A DNA stretch of 64,000 bases from an uncultured Chitinophagaceae bacterium (GTDB taxonomy: Bacteria; Bacteroidota; Bacteroidia; Chitinophagales; Chitinophagaceae). Made by a program: the position numbers and the translations under genes. Location: contig CAKZFX010000007.1 of assembly GCA_936908745.1 (NCBI GenBank), forward strand, positions 1 to 64,000, read 5' to 3'. Positions 51,507-59,866 of this stretch are shown piece by piece. Position 1 is the stretch's first letter; each line of letters opens with the position of its first letter. The notes under the pieces are model-generated. The model ran no database searches. It had not been told where the DNA came from and saw only the letters and a list, made by a program, of their open reading frames with translations.

Positions 51507-52603
51507 TGCTTATTCAGTTTTACTGTAAGCGTTACTTTATACAATTTGCCGTTATTTTCAATTTGCAAATCATGCTGACCGGGATAATACAACTCCAGCC
51601 GCTTCTTTACATTCTCAATGCCGATGCCACCCGGCTGCGTTGACTGTATTTTAGTTACAAAAATATCATTTGATGCCGTAAAGTGTAAACGATCATCTTT
51701 CACCTGTAAATCTGCATGGATAAAACCATTGTCGTTAAAACGATGCGCACCATGCTTAAAACTGTTTTCAACAAACGGGATCAGCATCAGCGGGGCGATG
51801 GTATATTCTTTTTGCGCTCCTGAAACGGTGAAACGGATATCTGCGGCGGGATAACGTTTTTGTTCCATGGCCACATAATTTTCCGTAAACGCAATATCTT
51901 TTTCCAGCGATACTTTATCTTCTTTACAATCGTATAAAATATACCGCATCATGTCTGCCAGCCGCAAAACATAATCTGGCGTTTCCTTATTGCCGGTAAG
52001 GCTCATGCCATAAATGCTGTTCAACGTATTGAATAAGAAATGCGGGTTCAACTGCAACTGCAACGCATGCAACTGAAGTTGCAGGTTGTCTTTCTCCAGC
52101 ATCCTTTTTCTTCGTTCATTCTCGAATGCAAAACGGGTGAGGGCGACGGAGCTAAAGGCGATCAGGTCAGTTAATAGGATTTTCAAATCCCAGCCCCGCA
52201 TGTATTCCTTTAATTGTAACGCAAAATTGCCAGTTTGCTGTGCGTAATAAGTTTTATAGATGCCGGGTCCGTTCAGCGATTTGAATACATGGCCTACGCA
52301 GAAGTTCGTCAGCTTGGTTACAAACAAGAACCAAACAAGCGTTACCAATACCAGCCAGCCATATTTTTCTTTTCGCAACAAAACAGGAACAATCCAGCGA
52401 TAAAAAGGGATAACGTATAACGTCAAAGCAAGCGCATACAAAAGCAACTGGAGATGAGGGAAGTCCTGGAAATCTTTATTGGGCAAATGTGCCAGCTCCA
52501 CGTAATGCGAATATTTATACAAAGCCGTATAAATAATCCATACTGCTATTTCATAATACAGCGGAAAACGGGAGCGGTCATTGGATGCTTTTAATAATGG
52601 CAT
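51503..52603 (-). CDS. LytS-type sensor histidine kinase
   Basis: The 366-residue protein has four N-terminal membrane helices (YEIAVWIIYTALYKYSHYVE, LLLYALALTLYVIPFYRWIV, WLVLVTLVWFLFVTKL, and one near LIAFSSVALTRFAF), a coiled coil, and the His-kinase domain with LQLQLNPHFLFNTLNSIYGM, where His is the phospho-acceptor, and a HATPase domain (MLIPFVENSFKHG, GGIGIENVKKRLELY). It is the sensor partner of the LytTR regulator. The -7 box at 52607-52614 predicts a transcript starting at or next to the ATG, so the start may be leaderless or lie further in. Confidence 0.92.
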   Translation of the reverse strand: MPLLKASNDRSRFPLYYEIAVWIIYTALYKYSHYVELAHLPNKDFQDFPHLQLLLYALALTLYVIPFYRWIVPVLLRKEKYGWLVLVTLVWFLFVTKLTNFCVGHVFKSLNGPGIYKTYYAQQTGNFALQLKEYMRGWDLKILLTDLIAFSSVALTRFAFENERRKRMLEKDNLQLQLHALQLQLNPHFLFNTLNSIYGMSLTGNKETPDYVLRLADMMRYILYDCKEDKVSLEKDIAFTENYVAMEQKRYPAADIRFTVSGAQKEYTIAPLMLIPFVENSFKHGAHRFNDNGFIHADLQVKDDRLHFTASNDIFVTKIQSTQPGGIGIENVKKRLELYYPGQHDLQIENNGKLYKVTLTVKLNKQ

Positions 52604-52606
52604 TTA

Positions 52607-52614
52607 CAAATGTA
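52607..52614 (-). promoter_or_regulatory. Candidate -7 box (TACATTTG on minus strand) of the LytTR operon
   Basis: TACATTTG on the minus strand matches TAnnTTTG and lies immediately upstream of ATG 52603. The predicted transcript start falls at about the ATG. Confidence 0.35.
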
Positions 52615-52644
52615 ACCTGGCTGATGGCTGGGCGCCTGGTTTTC

Positions 52645-52673
52645 CGACAAAACGGTCTTTTTTTCGACAAAAC
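52645..52673 (-). promoter_or_regulatory. Direct repeat with 20-bp period, candidate LytTR binding site
   Basis: CGACAAAAC occurs at 52645-52653 and 52665-52673 (minus-strand reading GTTTTGTCG), a 20-bp period or about two turns. The extended minus-strand copy ACCGTTTTG fits the LytTR half-site form closely, and the second copy fits less well. The pair lies about 30-60 bases upstream of the -7 box, where an activator would bind. Confidence 0.45.
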
Positions 52674-52773
52674 AGCCGGTGGTCAATGCTGTCGGGAAAT
52701 AAAACTTTCTCAGCGAATGGTCCTTTATCTGCTGGCAACGCTGGTTTTTCTTTGAGCCATAAAACAACCTGAT

Positions 52774-54024
52774 ATGAAATCTTTACTTGTTTCTTTCTGT
52801 TTATTCTTCACACTGGCTGGCGCAGCACAATCATTGCAACAAATTTCAACCACCATGGACAAAAAGAACCGTTGGGTGGATAGTTTATTTAAACGGATCG
52901 GTGACAAACGCATCGTGGCGCTGGGCGAAGACACACATGGCACGGCCGAATTCTATGAACTGCGTGAACTGATCACCAGCAGGCTGATAAAAGAGAAAGG
53001 ATTCAATACAATGATCCTTGAAAACCCGCATGAAGATATGATGGCTTTGCAACAAGGATTGCAAACGGAAAAATTGGATACGCTGATGCGCAAACACCTG
53101 TTTTCTATTTATCAAACCAAACAGATGAAATCCTTTTTGCAATGGTTTAAAAAATATGCCCGCAAACACAAGGGTTTGAAATTGGCCGGTTGCGATGACA
53201 GCTATCGTGAACTGTTGCCCAATGAACTGATCAAAGCAATTGCCGTATATAATAATGAAGAACTGAACAATATGGCAAAGGATTATTTGCGCCGGCAAAC
53301 GTTAAGCATGGACGAATATTATGCCGGTTCAACAGAAAAACGACTGGATGAAATGAGTTTTGGCGTGCAAACCTATCGAAGGTTGCATACACTGGACTCT
53401 TTGTGTCAATTGCAGCCAACGCATTATAAGCAGGTAAAAGAACTGCTGTTTCATGCAAAAACAGGCTATGTTTTTTACGAACGCTATGCAAAAAAGATCC
53501 CTGTGTCCCGCGACCAGGTGATGGGAGAGCGGATCAACTTTTATGCGGCCGACCCTGCTGCAAAAATCATTGTATGGGCACATAATGGTCATGTGGCCAA
53601 ATATGCATGGCTGGCGGATGAATTGGGATTAATGGGCGCCACCGTGTTAAAAGCGTACCCGGATGATTATGTATCCATCGGCATCAGCAGCAGCGAAGGC
53701 AACTATTCCTATATGAAAGGACGGTTTATTAATAATGACCATGACTTTACCGATAGCCTGTTTACTGCTACGCTGAAACCTGTTCCTGCAGGTTCATGGA
53801 ATGACCTATTGGCAAAACAGGAGAAAGAAAAGTTCTTTCTCGACTTTTCAAAATCAACTGGAGCAGCCCATCAACAACTTGATCAGCCGAAGCAACTTAA
53901 AGTACTGGGTTATGGAAAAGAAAGCGAAGGAGCAAAAGACTACTACCAGGTTTCGTTGCCAAAAATGGTTGATGTGTTATTGTATTACAGGAAAACAAGC
54001 CAGACAACACCATTGTTTAATTAA
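52774..54024 (+). CDS. Exported erythromycin-esterase-family protein
   Basis: The 416-residue product has a signal peptide (MKSLLVSFCLFFTLAGAAQ) and the Ere/EreB fold: ALGEDTHGTAEFYELRELI near the N-terminus, MILENPHEDMMALQQ, and IVWAHNGHVAKYAW in the C-terminal half, with His and Glu of the family active site. Known members open the macrolactone of erythromycin, but many exported homologues act on other substrates, so resistance should not be assumed. It is divergent from the LytTR operon. Confidence 0.88.
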   Translation: MKSLLVSFCLFFTLAGAAQSLQQISTTMDKKNRWVDSLFKRIGDKRIVALGEDTHGTAEFYELRELITSRLIKEKGFNTMILENPHEDMMALQQGLQTEKLDTLMRKHLFSIYQTKQMKSFLQWFKKYARKHKGLKLAGCDDSYRELLPNELIKAIAVYNNEELNNMAKDYLRRQTLSMDEYYAGSTEKRLDEMSFGVQTYRRLHTLDSLCQLQPTHYKQVKELLFHAKTGYVFYERYAKKIPVSRDQVMGERINFYAADPAAKIIVWAHNGHVAKYAWLADELGLMGATVLKAYPDDYVSIGISSSEGNYSYMKGRFINNDHDFTDSLFTATLKPVPAGSWNDLLAKQEKEKFFLDFSKSTGAAHQQLDQPKQLKVLGYGKESEGAKDYYQVSLPKMVDVLLYYRKTSQTTPLFN

Positions 54025-54031
54025 GTATAGT

Positions 54032-54070
54032 CATGAAAAAAGCCTTACAATTTGTAAGGCTTTTTTCATG
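54032..54070. terminator. Perfect 17-bp bidirectional terminator
   Basis: CATGAAAAAAGCCTTAC and GTAAGGCTTTTTTCATG pair perfectly around AATTT, with A and T runs inside the stem on both strands. It lies between two converging genes (stops at 54024 and 54074). Confidence 0.85.
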
Positions 54071-54073
54071 CGT

Positions 54074-55114
54074 TTAATTCTCATTCTCATAATAGATCTT
54101 ATAATACTTGCGTCCATCATGGTCCACACCTCTTTCAATCATGTCTTTATTGCCATGAATATAAATATGGAAATTCTTGTCCAGTTTCAATACGCTTTTA
54201 AAAATCCGGGATTGTTTCTTTACCGCCTGTTCAGAAATAGAAAACGAATCTTCAATATCCACCTCCTTTTCCTGCCGGTATTGCGAATCAAAGTTTTGAA
54301 AGGAACGGATCATTTCAGGATGGTGAAACACCTCTTTTTCAAATTCTGCCTTTTCAAAAGTTTCATGCGTTTTAAAATAATCAATGGAACGGTTCAGCAG
54401 GTCGATCTTATCTGTTCTTGATGCTTCAAAATCTTCTGACAACTGGTTGGTGATATAATTTTTGGCCAGCGATAAAATTTCATTGGTCTGGCTGAACTCA
54501 TTATTGACTTGCAGTAAGCCTAAAAACTCATCCACCCAATACTTTGCTTCTTCGCGGGTGCTTTGTTTGTCAATCACCAGCACTTCAAATCCCATGCGTT
54601 GTGCAGTATTAAAAATAAGGCAGCCTTTTTCAATCTTATTGGTATCGATACCTTCTTTGTACTTTAATCCCAATGCTGTTTTCGATTGTGTCACTTCCAG
54701 GAAGCCAGCTTTATTCTCTGTTTTAAAAATACCGATGGCTTCTGTCATCTTATTATTATAGCCGCAATCCGTGAAATAAACAATATGCAGTTCACCCGCC
54801 TTGATATTCGGATGAACTGATTTTTCAAACAAATGCCCCGCAATTTCTCTCGACAATTGATCAAACTGTGAAGGGTCTTCAAAAATGCTGCTGGCAAAGC
54901 TGTATACTTCATTAAACTTCAGGGCTGAGGCATGATGAAACTTATAGCGTTCGGGAACCGTGCTGAACTTGTGCAGGTAATAAGGAAGCAGTTTTTCTTT
55001 TAATTCGTCTGCCAGTTCGCCCATTTCCGTTCCGGGAATAAAACGGTCGTCGGTGGATGGATTGCCTACAAAATGCAGGGATAACTTGTCAAGATTGGCA
55101 TTGCTGAAAATCAT
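54074..55114 (-). CDS. Nucleoid-associated protein (NdpA/YejK family)
   Basis: The 346-residue protein begins MIFSNANLDKLSLHFVGNPS and has the family features: a helical N-terminus, ELHIVYFTDCGYNNKMTEAIGIFKTENKAGFLEV, and KGCLIFNTAQRMGFEVLVID. Family members bind the nucleoid; their precise role is not settled. It stands alone, terminated by the bidirectional hairpin at 54032. Confidence 0.85.
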   Translation of the reverse strand: MIFSNANLDKLSLHFVGNPSTDDRFIPGTEMGELADELKEKLLPYYLHKFSTVPERYKFHHASALKFNEVYSFASSIFEDPSQFDQLSREIAGHLFEKSVHPNIKAGELHIVYFTDCGYNNKMTEAIGIFKTENKAGFLEVTQSKTALGLKYKEGIDTNKIEKGCLIFNTAQRMGFEVLVIDKQSTREEAKYWVDEFLGLLQVNNEFSQTNEILSLAKNYITNQLSEDFEASRTDKIDLLNRSIDYFKTHETFEKAEFEKEVFHHPEMIRSFQNFDSQYRQEKEVDIEDSFSISEQAVKKQSRIFKSVLKLDKNFHIYIHGNKDMIERGVDHDGRKYYKIYYENEN

Positions 55115-55220
55115 GCCGCAAACTACATAATTCGGGATGAACGAAGGGCAAAAATAAACCCCGCCTGGAAAGGCAGGGTCGGATCATAAATCTTAACCAT
55201 TAACACTTATATGAGATTCT

Positions 55221-55727
55221 TTATTGCGCAATAGATTTGTTCAGTAAACTCAATGTCACCGTTGCCAGTTGGCTGGGTGCAATATTTACCGTGATGCTGC
55301 CGCCGAGTTTTTCTGCAAAGGGTTGTAATTTTTGCAGTTCAATAACCGCGGCGGGTTCATTCAAAATACTATTGTCGCGAAAATGAATTAATACAATGCT
55401 GTGATACGATTTTGTGCTGACTGATATGCAGCTTTGTTTGGTGTATCGGCTCATGATGGCAATAACCGAAGCAAGTACCTGTGTGAACGTATCTATTTCA
55501 ACGATCAATTGGGTATTTTCTTCCACCCGGTTTATCATCACCGTTTTATTGGCTACTGCCTGTGGCAGGTAAGTGGCTAATAACTTATCAATAGTTGTCT
55601 TCAGCCCGATGTGCTGAAATTTTGCAGGAAGGGTAAGGGTTGCTGGTTTCATGATTTTCGTTTTGCCGGCGTTTGCCTGGGTACGGATCAAAAATGGACT
55701 TTCGAAGGGTACAGAAAACGCTTTCAT
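55221..55727 (-). CDS. Orphan degenerate HATPase-like domain protein
   Basis: The 168-residue protein has a C-terminal half that follows the order of a histidine-kinase ATPase domain: ASVIAIMSRYTKQSCISV (N-box position), VLIHFRDNSIL (G1 position), and PFAEKLGGSITVNIAPSQLATVTLSLLN, which matches the closing GG-I-V-S-x-G-G-T-F-L strand pair of HATPase domains. The N-box Asn and G1 glycines are missing, so ATP binding is doubtful. The start is uncertain: ATG 55727 or ATG 55652 (MKPATLTLP). No kinase module is attached. It could bind a kinase or receiver, but this is inference. Confidence 0.55.
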   Translation of the reverse strand: MKAFSVPFESPFLIRTQANAGKTKIMKPATLTLPAKFQHIGLKTTIDKLLATYLPQAVANKTVMINRVEENTQLIVEIDTFTQVLASVIAIMSRYTKQSCISVSTKSYHSIVLIHFRDNSILNEPAAVIELQKLQPFAEKLGGSITVNIAPSQLATVTLSLLNKSIAQ

Positions 55728-55885
55728 AGGAATACGGATTAGCTACTAATGACTGATGTTTCAACAAAGTAACGATGCGAAGGAGGCGAAAAAAATAGAG
55801 CCTTTTGGGTTTGTTTTGTAATGAGGAAAAAACCGTTTTTGTAGTTAAAATCCGACAGCGTTTTCAGTTAAAGCGGGAAGGCAAT

Positions 55886-55911
55886 AAAAAAGCACGGAAA
55901 TAGTCCGTGCT
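55886..55911 (-). terminator. Second terminator after the M28 peptidase
   Basis: On the minus strand AGCACGGA-CTATT-TCCGTGCT is followed by a T run (TTTTTATT). It lies about 75 bases beyond the first terminator. Confidence 0.6.
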
Positions 55912-55960
55912 ATCTATGAATTGCAAATAATCTGTTAACGCCGGCTCATCACCCTAATAA

Positions 55961-55989
55961 AAAAAGGGGCTGGTTTTAGCAGCCCCTTT
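55961..55989 (-). terminator. First terminator after the M28 peptidase
   Basis: On the minus strand AAAGGGGCT and AGCCCCTTT form a 9-bp stem around a 9-base loop, followed by TTTTTT. It lies 24 bases after the stop at 56013. Confidence 0.75.
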
Positions 55990-56012
55990 CTACTACAAAG
56001 ATACGAAATATT

Positions 56013-57578
56013 TTATAAACCGCCCCTTGCCTGTGCAGGCTTTGGCAACTCTTTCCTTGGCAGTTTTTCGTCACGCTGCGCCGTATGGTAAACAAAGCTG
56101 GCAACGATCACCGAGATCTGTTTCAGGTCTTCCGGCACCAGGTGGTCGTAGGTGTCCATATTGGTATGGTGTGTTCTTGTGTCATACTCAATTTCATCCT
56201 GTATAAACTGGAAACCGGGTATGCCTACACCATCAAATGCCTGGTGGTCGGTACCACCGGTATTATTGATGGTAACTGTTTTGGCACCCATATCATGAAA
56301 TGGTTCCAGCCATTTGGAGAAAATAGGGCCTGCTTCTTTATTGCCTTGCAAATAAATACCCCTGATCTTTCCTGTACCATTATCAATATTATAATAGGCC
56401 GATACTTTGGAATGCGCTGGTTTCAGTTCCATGGTGGCAGGGTCTGCAAAATGATTTTTTACATAATTGCGGCTGCCGAATAAGCCTTGTTCTTCACCAC
56501 TCCAGAGCGCAATACGGATCGTACGGCGGGGCTGCACACCGATTGCTTTTAAAATACGAACGGCTTCCATCATTACAGCACAACCAGCAGCATTGTCCGT
56601 AGCGCCGGTGGCGCCATGCCATGAATCGAGGTGACCACCCAGCATCACCACTTCATCTTTAATAGTAGGGTCAGTGCCCGGAATTTCTGCGATCACATTA
56701 TAACCTTTGATATCCGATGGGTAGAACTTCGTTTTTACATCGGCTTCGAGCTCTACTTTTTGCCCGGCCATTACCAGTCGTTGCACACGCAGGTAATCAT
56801 CGCTCGACAACATTACCCAGCCATAATTATTTACTGCGTCTTTTGCGGATGAGCCCCCGTTTTGTACAAACAAAGTCCCGTCATTACCACGGCCATTCAT
56901 ACTGAGCACAAGCGCCGGTTTTTCATTCTTGTAAAATTCGGGAAGCATACGGCCCAATGCGAATCCTCCCTGCGGCCGGCCTTGCAGTGTCCTTGGTGCG
57001 CCTGTCCTGGCTTCAGGTGGTTTGGCATTGGCCATTTTTTCAAGCGTACTGTCGGCAAAACGTTCCCCGTCAGCGGTGAAAGAGGGAGACAACTTATCAT
57101 TTGAATAGGTCATTACGATCTTGCCTTTTATTTTGCCTGCATACTTCTCATAGAGCTCGGCCGAATCTTTTGCATTGATCACGATGACTTCGCTCTTCAT
57201 GATCTTTTTACCGGGTGTGCTGCCGGTCCAGGCACGGGGTATCGCAATGAATGGAGCATAATAAGGTGCAGTCATGGCTACATAGCAACGGGTCTGTTCC
57301 CATCCCACACCGAAATCGCCCCAGGGTTCCAATGTGGCGTTTACAAGGCCTAAACGTGTCAATTCGTCCTTGGCCCAATTGGCCCCACGCATATAGCCGG
57401 GCGAATTGGTCAGCCGCGGGCCGGACACGTCCGTAAGGTGAAAAGCAATATCCATTACTTTGGAATTGTCAAGACCTTCTTTTTTGATCTTATTGACGAT
57501 GTCGAGGTCCACTTTTTCCTGGGCCGAAATGAAAGTGATGCAGCCAAGAAAGCAGAGTGAAGCGATCAGCTTTTTCAT
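56013..57578 (-). CDS. Exported M28-family zinc aminopeptidase
   Basis: The 521-residue product has a signal peptide (MKKLIASLCFLGCITFISAQ), an N-terminal part with a PA-like insertion (KGKIVMTYSNDKLSP), and an M28 catalytic domain: GGHLDSWHGATGATDNAAGC (zinc His and bridging Asp), LWSGEEQGLFGSRNYVK (catalytic and zinc Glu), YYNIDNGTG (zinc Asp) and TRTHHTNMDTYDHL (last zinc His). It would act as a periplasmic or surface aminopeptidase in peptide scavenging. It stands alone with two terminators downstream. Confidence 0.92.
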   Translation of the reverse strand: MKKLIASLCFLGCITFISAQEKVDLDIVNKIKKEGLDNSKVMDIAFHLTDVSGPRLTNSPGYMRGANWAKDELTRLGLVNATLEPWGDFGVGWEQTRCYVAMTAPYYAPFIAIPRAWTGSTPGKKIMKSEVIVINAKDSAELYEKYAGKIKGKIVMTYSNDKLSPSFTADGERFADSTLEKMANAKPPEARTGAPRTLQGRPQGGFALGRMLPEFYKNEKPALVLSMNGRGNDGTLFVQNGGSSAKDAVNNYGWVMLSSDDYLRVQRLVMAGQKVELEADVKTKFYPSDIKGYNVIAEIPGTDPTIKDEVVMLGGHLDSWHGATGATDNAAGCAVMMEAVRILKAIGVQPRRTIRIALWSGEEQGLFGSRNYVKNHFADPATMELKPAHSKVSAYYNIDNGTGKIRGIYLQGNKEAGPIFSKWLEPFHDMGAKTVTINNTGGTDHQAFDGVGIPGFQFIQDEIEYDTRTHHTNMDTYDHLVPEDLKQISVIVASFVYHTAQRDEKLPRKELPKPAQARGGL

Positions 57579-57684
57579 GTTGGTTTTTTTATGATCTGAA
57601 AGTTACTCCTTCTTCGTGGTTTGGGAAGAAAGAGGATAAATCAGTGCTGAGACGATGAAGCGGGGTTGAAACTTGTGTTTTGCT

Positions 57685-58239
57685 TTAAAATTGCTGCCCC
57701 GTACGGGAGATAAAGGCAACCGGCACCTGGTCAGTCAGCCACACATTATTTTCCGACAGGTAAAACAGGTAGCCATTCCCGTGCATTTCCTTTGCTTTGA
57801 TTAAAAGCACCACAGGTTTTCCATGCCTGCCGCCTACGGCAATAGCCGTTTCGGCAGTGGCGCTTAAATGCACATGTTGCCTGCTTTGTTTTTGGAGGCC
57901 GGTAGATAAGATGCTTTCTAGGAACCGTTCTGCTGTACCATGGTAGAGATATTCAGGTGGTATGGTTTCTTTCAAATCCAGTTCGACGACGATACTATGT
58001 CCCTGGCTGGCGCGGATACGGGTTTGGTCTTCATTAAAAGCAAAACGTTTTTTATCATTCGTTGCCACCACTTCTTTTATCAATGCGATATCCGCTGCTG
58101 CACCGTTTGCATTCAGTTTTTCAATCAGTTCATTCACATGGGCCCAGCCATTTTCATCCAGCGTCAGCCCGATCACTTCCGGTTGATGCCGCAGTACAAG
58201 GCTCATGAATTTGCTGAGATGTTTTAATTGTTTTTCCAT
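57685..58239 (-). CDS. kptA: RNA 2'-phosphotransferase (Tpt1/KptA)
   Basis: The 184-residue protein has the Tpt1/KptA motifs: LSKFMSLVLRHQPEVIGL, GWAHVNELI, YLYHGTAERF, RQHVHLSATAETAIAVGGRHG, with the Arg-His-Arg-Arg set expected in the active site. The family removes a 2'-phosphate from RNA using NAD+ and makes ADP-ribose 1'',2''-cyclic phosphate. In yeast it finishes tRNA splicing; most bacteria have no such splicing, so its cellular substrate is open. Start ATG 58239 (MEKQLKHLSKF) is preferred over 58308, which adds a hydrophobic tail foreign to the family. It is divergent from gap. Confidence 0.92.
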   Translation of the reverse strand: MEKQLKHLSKFMSLVLRHQPEVIGLTLDENGWAHVNELIEKLNANGAAADIALIKEVVATNDKKRFAFNEDQTRIRASQGHSIVVELDLKETIPPEYLYHGTAERFLESILSTGLQKQSRQHVHLSATAETAIAVGGRHGKPVVLLIKAKEMHGNGYLFYLSENNVWLTDQVPVAFISRTGQQF

Positions 58240-58353
58240 TTTTATAAAATGACAAATATCAAGAAACAAAAGACAAAGAAGCAAAACAAAACCACTCAAA
58301 ACAAACACCCGTTATTTATCCAGATTTTCCATCCTGCACTTTCCTGTTTTTCG

Positions 58354-58361
58354 TACCTTTG
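58354..58361 (+). promoter_or_regulatory. -7 box (TACCTTTG) of gap
   Basis: TACCTTTG matches TAnnTTTG and predicts a transcript start near 58368, with a leader of about 27 bases before ATG 58395. No exact -33 TTG was seen. Confidence 0.5.
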
Positions 58362-58394
58362 CAGCGCATTTTTAAACTAAAACATAAGCAAAAC

Positions 58395-59408
58395 ATGAGT
58401 ACAGTTAAAGTAGCCATTAATGGTTTCGGACGTATTGGCCGTCTCGTTTATCGCCAGATCTATAAAATGGAAGGCATTGATGTGGTAGCCATCAACGATC
58501 TTACCAGTCCTAAAGTGCTGGCTCACTTGCTGAAATATGACAGTGCACAAGGCCGTTTTGATGCCGATGTGAAAGCTGGCGACGATTCAATCACCGTAAA
58601 TGGCGACGAAGTAAAAATATATGCACAAAAGAACCCGGCTGAAATTCCATGGAAAAACCATGATGTGGATGTAGTGCTGGAATGCACAGGTTTCTTTACT
58701 GATAAAGACAAAGCCGCTTCACACCTGGCTGCAGGCGCTAAAAGAGTGGTGATCTCTGCACCGGCTACCGGCGACCTGAAAACAATCGTTTTCAATGTTA
58801 ACCACAGCATACTGGATGGGAGCGAAACAATCATCAGCTGCGCTTCTTGTACCACCAACTGTTTGGCTCCGATGGCACAAGTGCTGGATGAGCAATATGG
58901 TATCGTCAACGGTTTGATGACAACCATCCACGCTTATACCAACGATCAGAATACACAGGATGCGCCTCACCCGAAAGGTGATCTGCGTCGTGCAAGGGCT
59001 GCTGCACAAAACATTGTTCCAAACAGCACCGGCGCTGCTAAAGCGATCGGTCTTGTATTGCCCAACCTGAAAGGTAAACTGGACGGTAGTGCACAACGAG
59101 TTCCTACGCTGACAGGTTCACTGACAGAAGTAACTGCTGTATTAGGCAAAAAAGTAACCGTTGAAGAAGTAAACGCAGCGATGAAAGCAGCGGCCAACGA
59201 AAGCTTTGGTTATACAGAAGATGAAATCGTAAGCAGCGATATCATCGGTATCAGTTATGGTTCATTATTTGATGCCACGCAGACAAGGGTGCAAACAGTT
59301 GGCGATACCCAACTGGTAAGAACAGTTAGCTGGTATGACAACGAAATGAGCTATGTGAGCCAGTTGGTAAGAACGGTTCACTACTTTGCAAAACTGATTA
59401 GCAAATAA
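58395..59408 (+). CDS. gap: Glyceraldehyde-3-phosphate dehydrogenase
   Basis: The 337-residue enzyme has the NAD-binding start VKVAINGFGRIGRLVYR and the active site SCASCTTNCLAPMAQ with catalytic Cys152, followed by the partner His in TTIHAYTNDQNTQD, and GAAKAIGLVLPNLKGKLDG. It oxidises glyceraldehyde 3-phosphate with phosphate and NAD in glycolysis. ATG 58395 is the family start; an ATG at 58359 would add 12 residues and lies in the promoter. A terminator follows, then a small membrane protein gene and pgk. Confidence 0.96.
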   Translation: MSTVKVAINGFGRIGRLVYRQIYKMEGIDVVAINDLTSPKVLAHLLKYDSAQGRFDADVKAGDDSITVNGDEVKIYAQKNPAEIPWKNHDVDVVLECTGFFTDKDKAASHLAAGAKRVVISAPATGDLKTIVFNVNHSILDGSETIISCASCTTNCLAPMAQVLDEQYGIVNGLMTTIHAYTNDQNTQDAPHPKGDLRRARAAAQNIVPNSTGAAKAIGLVLPNLKGKLDGSAQRVPTLTGSLTEVTAVLGKKVTVEEVNAAMKAAANESFGYTEDEIVSSDIIGISYGSLFDATQTRVQTVGDTQLVRTVSWYDNEMSYVSQLVRTVHYFAKLISK

Positions 59409-59426
59409 CTTAGAATAAACTAAAAT

Positions 59427-59468
59427 TACCGTCATATAAAGGTTAACAGCCTTTAGTGACGGTATTTT
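59427..59468 (+). terminator. Terminator after gap
   Basis: ACCGTCATATAAAGG and CCTTTAGTGACGGT pair with a small internal bulge around TTAACA, followed by ATTTTC. It lies 20 bases after gap and before the gene at 59490. Confidence 0.6.
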
Positions 59469-59489
59469 CATTGTGTTGAGATCTGTACC

Positions 59490-59849
59490 ATGAAAATTAA
59501 AAACATAGAAGGTCTTTCGGCGTACGATTTGCAGAAAGAAGTGGCGGAAGGGGCAAGATTTGTTTATTATGCATTTACGATATCACTGCTGGTTGTTACC
59601 TTCAAGCGTACATCCGGGGTGTATATGGTGAAAGCAGGTGAAAAGAAAAGCTCCAAAGGAACAGCATTTACGCTTATTTCATTTCTGTTTGGCTGGTGGG
59701 GAATCCCGTTTGGTCCAAAATATACGATTGAAAGCATTGCAACCAACCTGCGCGGCGGAAAAGATGTAACAGACGAAGTGATGGCAACCGTGGCTGGTTT
59801 TATCCAGTTCCAGGAAACGCAAAAAGACAAAAAACAGTTTAACTATTAA
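59490..59849 (+). CDS. Small membrane protein between gap and pgk
   Basis: The 119-residue protein starts MKIKNIEGLSAYDLQKEV and has two hydrophobic segments (FVYYAFTISLLVVTF and GTAFTLISFLFGWWGIPFG) separated by a basic stretch (KAGEKKSSKGT). The C-terminal part is soluble (EVMATVAGFIQFQETQKDK). No family is recognised with confidence. It is followed after 17 bases by pgk and probably shares its transcript. Confidence 0.7.
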   Translation: MKIKNIEGLSAYDLQKEVAEGARFVYYAFTISLLVVTFKRTSGVYMVKAGEKKSSKGTAFTLISFLFGWWGIPFGPKYTIESIATNLRGGKDVTDEVMATVAGFIQFQETQKDKKQFNY

Positions 59850-59866
59850 CGAATTCAAACAAGGTT

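Larger units (their letters stand above)
55728..56012. other. Intergenic region with tandem terminators
   Basis: The 285-base gap between two minus-strand genes holds two minus-strand terminator hairpins (55886-55911 and 55961-55989) for the peptidase upstream, and no gene. Confidence 0.6.

Noticed and set aside
52774..54024. Macrolide resistance gene
   Set aside because: The family has many exported members with other roles; nothing in the context points to antibiotic resistance.
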